From assembly GCA_022865685.1 (NCBI GenBank), contig JALHUB010000279.1, positions 1 through 19,388 on the forward strand: a stretch of DNA of 19,388 nt, in the 5' to 3' direction. A program made the position numbers and the translations under genes. The notes beneath the pieces were generated by a model. The model was given only the letters and a program-made list of their open reading frames with translations. It was not told the DNA's origin and made no database searches. The first letter of the stretch is position 1, and each line of letters starts with the position of its first letter. Shown piece by piece: positions 6,725-12,702 of this stretch. The stretch is from Dehalococcoidia bacterium (lineage in GTDB: Bacteria; Chloroflexota; Dehalococcoidia; DSTF01; JALHUB01).

Positions 6725-7849
6725 ATGCCCTCATCTATCAAGTTCGGCAAAATCTGGGGGATCGAGGTCGGAGTCCACTGGAGCTGGATACCGATCTTCA
6801 TAATCTTCACGTGGCTGTTCGCCACGGGCACGCTGGACCACTTCTTCCCTCACTGGTCGGCGGCCGCGAAGTGGATAGCGGGCGCGATCACGAGCGCCAT
6901 CTTCTTCGCCTCGTTGCTTGCGCATGAGCTGGCGCATTCGTTCGTTGCTCGTAGCAAAGGCCTGGACGTTCGCGGGATAACGTTGTTTTTCATCGGCGGC
7001 GTCTCCAACCTCGGCGGCGAACCGCGTTCCGCCGGCGACGAATTCCAGATATCGGTCGTTGGGCCGCTTACCAGCCTGCTCATGGGCGGCGTCTTCGCGA
7101 TCGGCTGGGCAGCGATTCACCCGTTCAGCCCGGGCATCGCCGGCGTCTCGGCGCAGCTTGCCGTGATCAACGCGACACTTGCAGTATTCAACATGGTGCC
7201 AGGTTTTCCACTCGACGGAGGCCGCGTCTTTCGCTCCATCATCTGGCGGCGGACCCACAATCTCCACCAGGCGACACACGTCGCTTCGATGGCCGGCGAG
7301 GGGGTTGGCTACTTGCTGATGGGGATAGGTATCGTGTTCTTTCTATTCGGGAATCTGCTGAACGGGATCTACTTCTTCATCGTCGGGCTGTTCCTGCGTG
7401 GGATTGCAGCAGGCAGCTACCAGCAGATGATAGCGGAGGAGACGCTTGCCGGGCTGAAGGCGCGCGACGCCGCCATGCAGAACTGCGAGGTGGTCTCGCC
7501 GAACGAGTCCGTCGAAAGCGTCGTCGACAACTACGTGTTGTTGCGCAACATCCGCTGTTTCCCCGTCCAGTCTGGTGACAACCTGGTCGGGCTGGTGACG
7601 CTGGAGGACATACGCCACGTGCCACGCGACCAGTGGCCGATCACGCCCGTGGAGAAGGCGATGACCTCCTTCGACCGCCTGCACGCGGTCTCGCCCGACG
7701 AGGACCTGCGGCAGGTGTTGCAGCTCATGGCGCGACAGGACATCAACCAGGTGCCGGTCGTCGAGGATGGACGGCTCCTGGGCATGATCTCTCGCTCCGA
7801 CATCCTGCGCCTTATCCAGACACGTCGCGAGCTCCAGCACGAGCGGTAG
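6725..7849 (+). CDS. Site-2-type intramembrane zinc metalloprotease with two CBS domains (M50B)
   Basis: 374 aa. The membrane part contains the zinc motif HELAH (67-71) in a hydrophobic helix and the third-ligand motif NMVPGFPLDGGR (156-167, Asp164), both diagnostic of the S2P/SpoIVFB/Rip class that cuts membrane-bound anti-sigma factors or regulators. About five to six helices are visible. The C-terminal third (about 240-370) is a pair of CBS motifs (ARDAAMQNCEVVSPNESVESV..., then VEKAMTSFDRLHAVSPDEDL...DINQVPVVEDGRLLGMISRSDILRLI), which usually bind adenine nucleotides and may gate activity. AAGGA sits 5 nt upstream of the ATG. No substrate or anti-sigma gene is adjacent. Confidence 0.93.
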   Translation: MPSSIKFGKIWGIEVGVHWSWIPIFIIFTWLFATGTLDHFFPHWSAAAKWIAGAITSAIFFASLLAHELAHSFVARSKGLDVRGITLFFIGGVSNLGGEPRSAGDEFQISVVGPLTSLLMGGVFAIGWAAIHPFSPGIAGVSAQLAVINATLAVFNMVPGFPLDGGRVFRSIIWRRTHNLHQATHVASMAGEGVGYLLMGIGIVFFLFGNLLNGIYFFIVGLFLRGIAAGSYQQMIAEETLAGLKARDAAMQNCEVVSPNESVESVVDNYVLLRNIRCFPVQSGDNLVGLVTLEDIRHVPRDQWPITPVEKAMTSFDRLHAVSPDEDLRQVLQLMARQDINQVPVVEDGRLLGMISRSDILRLIQTRRELQHER

Positions 7850-7873
7850 CCCGCCCTGACGATCCTCGGCTCC

Positions 7874-7902
7874 TTGTCCGCGCGCCATCGTTTCTCTAGA
7901 CT
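7874..7902 (+). promoter_or_regulatory. Candidate promoter of the ferredoxin-thioredoxin reductase gene
   Basis: TTGTCC (7874-7879), 17 nt, then TAGACT (7897-7902); each box matches consensus at 4 of 6 positions with ideal spacing. It suggests that the reductase gene is transcribed on its own rather than with the protease. Confidence 0.4.
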
Positions 7903-7916
7903 GACCTCTGGAGGTC
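7903..7916. promoter_or_regulatory. Perfect palindrome over start site and ribosome site
   Basis: GACCTC-TG-GAGGTC begins at the base after the -10 box and contains the GGAGG ribosome site of the reductase gene. It could be a repressor operator, or as RNA a small hairpin that hides the ribosome site. Confidence 0.4.
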
Positions 7917-7924
7917 GATAAGCC

Positions 7925-8371
7925 ATGCCCGTAGACAAGGCCTCCGACGAGGACCGCCACCAGGCTTCCGCCGCCAACGTCGAGAAGATGTGGCGCTTCG
8001 TGGAGCGTTACGCCGCCAAGAGCGGCACCTACCTGCATCCGCAGCGCGAGATCACCGAGTTCCTAGTCATCGGCCTGGCGAAGCACATCGACGAGGTAGG
8101 CCGGCCGCTTTGCCCCTGCAACTTCTACCCGGACATCCACAAAGAGGCGAAATCTAGTGTGTGGTCGTGCCCCTGCGAGGAGATGCAGCGGTTCAAGTAC
8201 TGCCACTGAATGCTGTTCTGTAATTCGGAAGGTCTTCCGATAACAGAGCATTTGCCGGAGGGGCACGAAGGCCGCGAGATATACGGCGTCGTGCGCGACC
8301 CTCACCCCGACAAAGGGCGTGAGCTCGGCCGGCTGGAAGCGAAGCGCGGCCACGTTATGCACAAGCAGTGA
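7925..8371 (+). CDS. Selenocysteine-containing ferredoxin-thioredoxin reductase catalytic subunit (UGA at codon 95 read as Sec)
   Basis: FTR catalytic subunits carry a 4Fe-4S cluster and a redox disulfide that pass electrons from ferredoxin to thioredoxin. The protein has C63-P-C65, C82-P-C84 and C93-H-94, with spacing identical to the family (17 residues, then 9). The final motif should read CHC. Here the codon after C93-H94 is TGA (8207-8209), followed in frame by MLFCNSEGLPITEHLPEGHEG and further family-like sequence (YGVVRDPHPDKGRELG), ending at TGA 8369-8371, for 148 residues. By alignment with the cyanobacterial enzyme, C63, C82, C84 and C93 ligate the cluster, C65 attacks thioredoxin, and residue 95 is the cluster-adjacent disulfide partner. 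A SECIS-like hairpin follows the TGA. Simple truncation is unlikely, because a protein lacking residue 95 would lack its active-site disulfide while the downstream frame is intact. No Sec machinery gene is in the window. Confidence 0.88.
8207..8251 (+). promoter_or_regulatory. Sec-coding UGA and SECIS-like hairpin
   Basis: Immediately 3' of the TGA (8207-8209) the mRNA can fold as ATGC/GCAT (8210-8213 with 8248-8251), TCTGT/ACAGA (8217-8221 with 8243-8247) and an apical TCGGA/TCCGA stem (8225-8229 with 8236-8240). The loop, AGGTCT (8230-8235), is identical to the loop recalled for the E. coli fdhF SECIS that SelB binds. An unpaired U can be placed on the 5' side below the apical stem, as in known bacterial SECIS elements. 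The loop starts 20 nt after the TGA, close to the spacing in fdhF (17 nt). Confidence 0.75.
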
Positions 8372-8486
8372 ATATCGCCCGCCTGGTTCCGTGCTAGCCT
8401 TCAACTCAATTCGACCCTCATCGCCCGGAACAGGGACGTGCCTGCCTGTGTGAGACTGCCGCGGTTGAGCGGAGTTGTTCTACATT

Positions 8487-8554
8487 CTGCGGGTGAAACC
8501 CGCAGCCTTCGCCAACAGTGTCCTTATCCGGAAGCTGAGGGATTCATCCCTCAG
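8487..8554. repeat. Two adjacent perfect 8-bp hairpins, unexplained
   Basis: CTGCGGGT/ACCCGCAG with loop GAA (8487-8505) and CTGAGGGA/TCCCTCAG with loop TTCA (8535-8554) lie 29 nt apart in the 278-nt gap between the reductase and the second deacetylase. Neither is followed by a T run. They could be a structured RNA or leader, or the ends of a small nonautonomous IS200/IS605-like element, whose termini are subterminal hairpins; no transposase gene is nearby. No known riboswitch core is recognised. Confidence 0.6.
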
Positions 8555-8649
8555 GGGCGTTCCCCCCGCAGACAGGCTGGGCGTCGGGCTGAGTCCGGCG
8601 GGAAAGGCAGAAAACCCTCGCTCAATTGAGGCGTCTCAGCGTACGATGA

Positions 8650-9510
8650 ATGCGTATGATACGCCGTCGCCTTGTCGGTATCGTGGCTGTGGCCGCCGCT
8701 ATGTCCCTGCTGAGCATGATGTTCTCTGCCTGCGACGGCTCCTCGCCCGCCGGTGACACGTCGCCGGCCGCCGCACCCGCGATCACGGAGGCGCCGCCGC
8801 AAGAGTCAACGCCTGAACCGACGCCTAAGCCCGCAGTCACTCCTGCGCCCGCCGAACGGCCGCCGGTCTTCGCCGACTGCGACTCGCCGGCGCTGGAGGT
8901 GCGACGCGGCAACTCCACGCGCCAGATGGTTGCCCTCACCTTCGACGCTGGCTCCGACGCCGGCTACACGTCGCAGATCCTGCAGACGCTCAGCGATGCG
9001 GGCGTGAAAGCCAGCTTCAGCCTAACAGGCGAGTGGTCGGAGGCGCACCCTGACCTGGTGCAGGCGATGGCCGCCGGCGGTCACCTGCTGATGAACCACA
9101 GCTACGACCATCCGTCGTTCACGGGCCTCTCGACCGGCGAGGGGCCGCTCAGCACGCAGCAGCGGATCGACGAGCTGGACCGGGCGGACGCGGTGATCCG
9201 GTCGATAACCGGCCAGACCACGAAGCCTTACTTCCGGCCGCCGTACGCCGACTTCGATGGCTCCGTACTCTGCGACGTCTACGCCGACGGCTACTACTAC
9301 CTCGTCATGTGGACCGTCGACACGATGGGCTGGAACGGCGCGACCGCCGACGAGATCGTGCAGACGAGCCTGTCAAGGGCGAAGCCGGGCGCGATTTACA
9401 TAATGCACGTCGGCTCGCAGTCGCAGGACGCGGTGGCACTGCCGCGCGTTATCGACGGGATGCGGGCGCAGGGCTACTCCTTCGGCACAATCGCCGACAT
9501 TCTCCGGTAG
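8650..9510 (+). CDS. Lipoprotein polysaccharide deacetylase (NodB domain, TFDAG variant)
   Basis: 286 aa. The N-terminus is a lipoprotein signal (basic MRMIRRR, hydrophobic stretch, then FSAC with Cys28 as the lipidation site). A Pro/Thr/Ala-rich linker (about 30-72) leads into a NodB-like domain: ALTFDAGSDAGYT (95-107), MNHSYDHPSF (148-157, the two His), YFRPPYADFD and IYIMHVGS near the end. The second Asp of the usual TFDDG is Ala here, a variant seen in some deacetylase subfamilies that may alter metal binding. ATG 8650 is used; ATG 8656 is two codons in and equally possible, and no clear ribosome site decides. It ends 14 nt from the convergent UbiA-like gene. Confidence 0.9.
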   Translation: MRMIRRRLVGIVAVAAAMSLLSMMFSACDGSSPAGDTSPAAAPAITEAPPQESTPEPTPKPAVTPAPAERPPVFADCDSPALEVRRGNSTRQMVALTFDAGSDAGYTSQILQTLSDAGVKASFSLTGEWSEAHPDLVQAMAAGGHLLMNHSYDHPSFTGLSTGEGPLSTQQRIDELDRADAVIRSITGQTTKPYFRPPYADFDGSVLCDVYADGYYYLVMWTVDTMGWNGATADEIVQTSLSRAKPGAIYIMHVGSQSQDAVALPRVIDGMRAQGYSFGTIADILR

Positions 9511-9524
9511 CCGCGGGGTGGATA

Positions 9525-10280
9525 CTAGAGGCGAGTAACGAGGGCAGCGACGCTCACGGCCACTATCGACAGCGCCATTAGCATCAGCGCCCGCTCCAGC
9601 GGCTCGATGGCCCACGCGCGGTCGATCTCTTCGATGGCCCCGTTCGCGTAGACAGCCTTCCCCTCGATGGCACGCACCCGTCGCCGCACTTCCCGCACGC
9701 GACGGCTCAGGACCCGCTGTGCCAGGCTCAACGCGAATGCCGCAATTGCCCCAAGGAGCGCCGACAGTTCCAGCCGCTCGCCGCTGACCCAGTAGGCCGT
9801 CAGGAAGGGGAAGCTGCCCCAGGCGAAGGCGAACCAGAAGTCGGAGTGGAACCGGCCACCGAACCACTCCAGGTTGTACGCCGGCGCAATGAACAGCCCG
9901 AAGACGACGAACACGAGCAGCCACGGCGTCACTATCAGGCTGCCCGCTATCCCCATGGCGACGGCGCCGCCCAAGCCGCCGGCGGCTATCAGTCGCAGCG
10001 TGCGGTCGGGGATGCGCGTGTTCAGCGGCCGGCCGGCAAGCTCGTCGAGGGCGTGCGCCGAAAGGCCCATCGCCAGGAAGAAGGCGACAAGCGAGGCGCC
10101 GAGACGGTCGATGTGCACCGCCGGCGCCAGGGCAACCCCCAGCACGACGTAGCTCAGGTGCCAGGCAGTGTACGGCGGGTGCAGCAGCGTGACGTAGTCG
10201 CGCCAGCCGCCGCCTCGGAGGGCGTAGAAGGCAGGACGGGAGCGCGAAATGGCGGCCCTAATGTCCTCATGCGTGCTCAC
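9525..10280 (-). CDS. UbiA-like polytopic membrane protein (putative prenyltransferase)
   Basis: 251 aa with about six to seven hydrophobic helices. Near residue 75 the segment AHALDELAGRPLNTRIPD, sitting in a loop after a helix, resembles the first Asp-rich motif of UbiA-type prenyltransferases (NDxxDxxxD), but with fewer acidic residues. UbiA proteins attach prenyl chains to aromatic or other acceptors in quinone, haem and lipid synthesis. The GTG start overlaps the stop of the methyltransferase gene (GTGA) and GGAGG lies 8 nt upstream, so the pair is translationally coupled. The charged stretch around 178-200 (RVLSRRVREVRRRVRAIEG) is cytoplasmic. The substrate cannot be read from sequence, and membership in the UbiA superfamily is a moderate-confidence call. 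Confidence 0.65.
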   Translation of the reverse strand: MSTHEDIRAAISRSRPAFYALRGGGWRDYVTLLHPPYTAWHLSYVVLGVALAPAVHIDRLGASLVAFFLAMGLSAHALDELAGRPLNTRIPDRTLRLIAAGGLGGAVAMGIAGSLIVTPWLLVFVVFGLFIAPAYNLEWFGGRFHSDFWFAFAWGSFPFLTAYWVSGERLELSALLGAIAAFALSLAQRVLSRRVREVRRRVRAIEGKAVYANGAIEEIDRAWAIEPLERALMLMALSIVAVSVAALVTRL

Positions 10281-11005
10281 GATGGCTTCCTCCCCCAGAT
10301 GACTATCGCGCCGCCGAGAGACAGCCTCTTCGACTGCACGTCGACGATGCCGGCGTCGCGCCAGGCGCGCAGTATGCGCTCCTCCGGCCAGCGGCGGTAG
10401 AAGTCGCGGATGTTCGGGCCCAAGAACGAGCCCGTCCTCCGCCAGGCACCCGAGAAGACCCGGCCTGCCGATGGCAAGAAGACGCCGGTGTAGAGACGCC
10501 AGAGGGGATAGGCGATGCCGTGGGGCACGGCGAAGTCCAGCGAAGCGATTGTCCCGCCCGGTTTCACGAGTGGCGCCAGGCAGCACAGCGTCGACGAGAG
10601 ATCGCTGACGTACCGCAGCAGGTAGGCGAACACGAGAGCATCGAACGCTTCGTCGCCGAAAGGAGGCGTTTCCGCGCTGCACTCGACGAGGTCGACCCGG
10701 TCCCGGGCGCCGTTCCTGGTGACGCGCGCCTGTGCTTGCGCCAGCATCGGACGCGTGACGTCGGCGCCGACGACTTCGACGTCCGGGCGTCGCGCCAGGT
10801 CCAGGGCGAGGGCGCCCGTGCCCGTCGCCATGTCGAGGACGCGCAGGCGGCGACCTTCGTCCGGAGCAGGAAGGTCCAGACGCGCCAGGAGAAAACGGTG
10901 CCAGCGACGGTACTGGAAGAGGCTGAGCGCGGCCGCCGGACCGTCGTAGTTGCGGGCGATGGGGGAGAACACGCGCCGCGGGAGATCAGCAGATGGCTGC
11001 GACAA
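10277..11005 (-). CDS. UbiE/MenG-like SAM-dependent methyltransferase
   Basis: 242 aa class I methyltransferase. The SAM-binding motif is LRVLDMATGTGALALDLA (about residues 53-70), followed by an acidic strand end VEVVGADVTRPMLAQAQAR, then DRVDLVECSAETPPFGDEAFDALVFAYLLRYVSD, the arrangement typical of UbiE/MenG, which C-methylate quinone precursors. The N-terminus VFSPIARNYDGPAAALSLFQYRRWH also matches that family. The TTG at 11005 is chosen because AAGGA lies 9 nt upstream. An extended -10 promoter is at 11055-11047. The gene overlaps the UbiA-like gene downstream, which suggests a two-step prenylation/methylation of a quinone-like or lipid substrate. Confidence 0.85.
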   Translation of the reverse strand: MSQPSADLPRRVFSPIARNYDGPAAALSLFQYRRWHRFLLARLDLPAPDEGRRLRVLDMATGTGALALDLARRPDVEVVGADVTRPMLAQAQARVTRNGARDRVDLVECSAETPPFGDEAFDALVFAYLLRYVSDLSSTLCCLAPLVKPGGTIASLDFAVPHGIAYPLWRLYTGVFLPSAGRVFSGAWRRTGSFLGPNIRDFYRRWPEERILRAWRDAGIVDVQSKRLSLGGAIVIWGRKPS

Positions 11006-11046
11006 TGCCGCACATCCTTGTTAGGCGACCAGTCGTTGTTAGGTCT

Positions 11047-11055
11047 ATTCTAGCA
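11047..11055 (-). promoter_or_regulatory. Extended -10 promoter for the methyltransferase/UbiA-like pair
   Basis: On the minus strand TGC-TAGAAT gives a 5-of-6 -10 box with the TGn extension. No good -35 is seen, which extended -10 promoters can do without. The start point would be near 11040, about 35 nt before the TTG. Confidence 0.4.
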
Positions 11056-11069
11056 CTGTAGTCGAACCA

Positions 11070-11093
11070 CTGTGGGGGAAGCCGGCCCCACAG
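11070..11093 (-). terminator. Perfect 8-bp hairpin between the Cys-rich gene and the methyltransferase
   Basis: CTGTGGGG and CCCCACAG pair perfectly around an 8-nt loop, 44 nt after the stop of the Cys-rich protein gene (11138, minus strand) and upstream of the extended -10. It has no T run. It probably separates the two transcription units. Confidence 0.45.
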
Positions 11094-11137
11094 GTCTGGG
11101 CGCGGCTGTGCGATCGTCGCGACGGGGGCGTCTCGCG

Positions 11138-11377
11138 TCACATGCGGTCCCTCAGCCCGGCCACGCCGACCAGGTTGGCGCAGTTGGCGCAGCAGTAGTA
11201 GCCGCCGCCCGATTCCACGCCGTGCCCGATGATCTTGCAGCCGCAGTGGGCGCACGTCGGGGCGAGCGCGTGCACGGCGCACTCGAACGAGTCGAAGGTG
11301 TGCGCCTGCGTCTCCTCCGGCATCATGATCTGAAATGCCTTGTCGTACTCGTTTTCGCAGACTTCGCAGCGTGACAT
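11138..11377 (-). CDS. Small Cys-rich zinc-ribbon / metallothionein-like protein
   Basis: 79 aa with nine Cys and several His: CEVC (4-7), HTFDSFEC near 26-33, CAHCGC near 42-47, then GYYCCANCA near 60-67. The spacing suggests two metal sites. The C-terminal part (CxHCxC...YYCCxxC) resembles prokaryotic metallothionein cores, while the N-terminal CxxC...FEC half is a zinc-finger-like knuckle. The start is ATG 11377 with GGAGG 5 nt upstream; the frame is open farther up, but that part lies over the neighbouring gene. It follows the HAD-like gene by 37 nt and may be co-transcribed. A metal-storage or metal-dependent nucleic-acid/protein-binding role is inferred; there is no direct functional evidence. 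Confidence 0.82.
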   Translation of the reverse strand: MSRCEVCENEYDKAFQIMMPEETQAHTFDSFECAVHALAPTCAHCGCKIIGHGVESGGGYYCCANCANLVGVAGLRDRM

Positions 11378-11414
11378 GCTGGTCCTCCTTCTTGCTGGCT
11401 CTTTCGTTATGACT

Positions 11415-12014
11415 TCAGGAGACCTGTTGGCCGCCCGTCTCAACGGGCCACTTCCTCTCGGCCGCAACTATAACGCGCGCCGCCTTCGCCAGGTCGCCCG
11501 TCAGGTAGTGCGGCACCCTGTAGCGCGTGATTCGCCAGTCCATCTCGCTGCCCGTGTCGATGAGCACGGTCCGGCAGCCGGCGCGGCGTCCCGCCTCCAC
11601 GCCGTCCAGCACCTCGGCGATGACCCACGACGCGGACAGATCGAAGCCCAATTCCGACGCCGCCTTGGTGATGAGCCCGGGCTGCGGCGGTCGGCAGACG
11701 CAGTCAACGGCGTAAGCGGGCAGCTTCCCCGAAGGATGGTGCGGACAGTAGTAGAAGCCGGTCAGCGTCGCGCCGAGTTGCGCCAGCGCCTCTTCCAGAC
11801 GCCGGCCCACCAGGATCAGGTCATCTTCCGAGAGGTCGCCGAGGGCGATGCCCGGCGCGTGCGCCACGACGACGAAGCCGAAGCCGGCATCGCTCAGCAT
11901 GGGGATAGCGCGCATCGCGGGTCGCGCCAGTCGCGGGGTCGTCGAAGCGCTGAGGCGTGAGCCTCCCGCTATGAGCGCGTTGCCCAGGACGAGAAAGGCG
12001 GCTTTTCGCTCCAT
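11415..12014 (-). CDS. GmhB-like HAD-family protein lacking the catalytic residues (predicted pseudoenzyme)
   Basis: 199 aa. The central and C-terminal parts match the GmhB/HisB-type HAD phosphatases: C90-P-H92-H, then C105-V-C107 reproduce the family's zinc loop with the same spacing, followed by RPPQPGLITKAASELGFDL and AEVLDGVEAGRRAGCRTVLIDTG. The chemistry is gone. The nucleophile motif FLDRDGTL is FLVLGNALI (7-15), the motif III Lys (RKPxPG) is Pro, and motif IV GDxxxD has become AEVLDG. It may therefore act as a structural or ligand-binding protein. ATG 12014 is chosen because GGGAG precedes it; in-frame ATG 12074 is less likely. It lies between folE and the Cys-rich gene, all on one strand, with 115 nt to folE. 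Confidence 0.85.
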   Translation of the reverse strand: MERKAAFLVLGNALIAGGSRLSASTTPRLARPAMRAIPMLSDAGFGFVVVAHAPGIALGDLSEDDLILVGRRLEEALAQLGATLTGFYYCPHHPSGKLPAYAVDCVCRPPQPGLITKAASELGFDLSASWVIAEVLDGVEAGRRAGCRTVLIDTGSEMDWRITRYRVPHYLTGDLAKAARVIVAAERKWPVETGGQQVS

Positions 12015-12129
12015 GACGCTCCCAGGCGAATGGTGGTCTTCTTTAATCGTGGGGCAGGCGCAGCGCGGAATCATTGACCGTCAGTCAACAGGGCCGCGAT
12101 TGCGCCGGGGCACACGGCGTGCGCCCCCG

Positions 12130-12702
12130 CTACGGCTGCGGCCGGTTTATTAGAGCGAGGAATTCTTGTCTCGTCGCCAGATTCTCGCGGAAGCTGCCCA
12201 GTAGCGACGACGTGGTCATCACGGCGTGTTGCTTTTCGACGCCACGCATCATCATGCAGAGGTGCTGGGCCTCGATCATGACGCCGACGCCGACAGGCTG
12301 GATCGCGTCCATAATCGCTCGCGATATCTGCTCCGTCAGGCGCTCCTGGAGCTGGAGCCGCCGCGCGAAGACGTCGACGAGGCGCGCCAGTTTGCTCACA
12401 CCGAAGACCCTGCCGCTGGGCAAATAGCCGATGTGGCAGTGGCCGAAGAAGGGCAGCATGTGGTGCTCGCAGAGGCTGTAGAATTCGATATCCCGCAGGA
12501 TGACCATGCTGGTGGTCTCCTGCGCGAAGCAGGCGCCGTTTACGAGCTTGTCGATGTCGACGTCATAGCCGGAGGTGAGGAACGCCAGCGAAGTCGCTAT
12601 TCGCTGAGGGCTGCGCAGGAGCCCCGCGCGCTCGGGGTTCTCGCCCAACTCCTCGATGACCTGCCGCACCAGGCTCTCGATTCTCTCGGTTCGAGCGTCC
12701 AT
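12130..12702 (-). CDS. folE: GTP cyclohydrolase I
   Basis: 190 aa, normal length. It converts GTP to 7,8-dihydroneopterin triphosphate, the first step of folate and tetrahydropterin synthesis. Zinc ligands are visible as C78 and H81 in SLCEHH and C149 in QHLCMMMRG. Other family marks are the N-terminal ENPERAGLLRSPQRIA, the GYLPSGRVFGVSKLAR loop, and the C-terminal TSSLLGSFRENLATRQEFLALI. ATG 12702 has GAGGT upstream. The first 140 nt overlap the 3' end of folK in another frame, an unusually long overlap for this pair, so translation of the two is probably coupled. Confidence 0.97.
   Translation of the reverse strand: MDARTERIESLVRQVIEELGENPERAGLLRSPQRIATSLAFLTSGYDVDIDKLVNGACFAQETTSMVILRDIEFYSLCEHHMLPFFGHCHIGYLPSGRVFGVSKLARLVDVFARRLQLQERLTEQISRAIMDAIQPVGVGVMIEAQHLCMMMRGVEKQHAVMTTSSLLGSFRENLATRQEFLALINRPQP

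Noticed and set aside
8207..8209. TGA as a normal stop giving a 94-aa reductase
   Set aside because: It would remove an essential active-site residue, while the downstream frame keeps family-like sequence for 53 codons and a SECIS-like hairpin follows.
8535..8554. Possible tRNA-Sec anticodon arm (hairpin with TTCA loop), tempting because of the nearby Sec codon
   Set aside because: A 7-nt anticodon loop with TCA cannot be formed with proper pairing, and no T-loop or acceptor stem is nearby.
12074..12088. TTGAC/GTCAA inverted repeat with 5-nt spacer upstream of the HAD-like gene
   Set aside because: Short arms and no associated -10 box; not distinguishable from chance.
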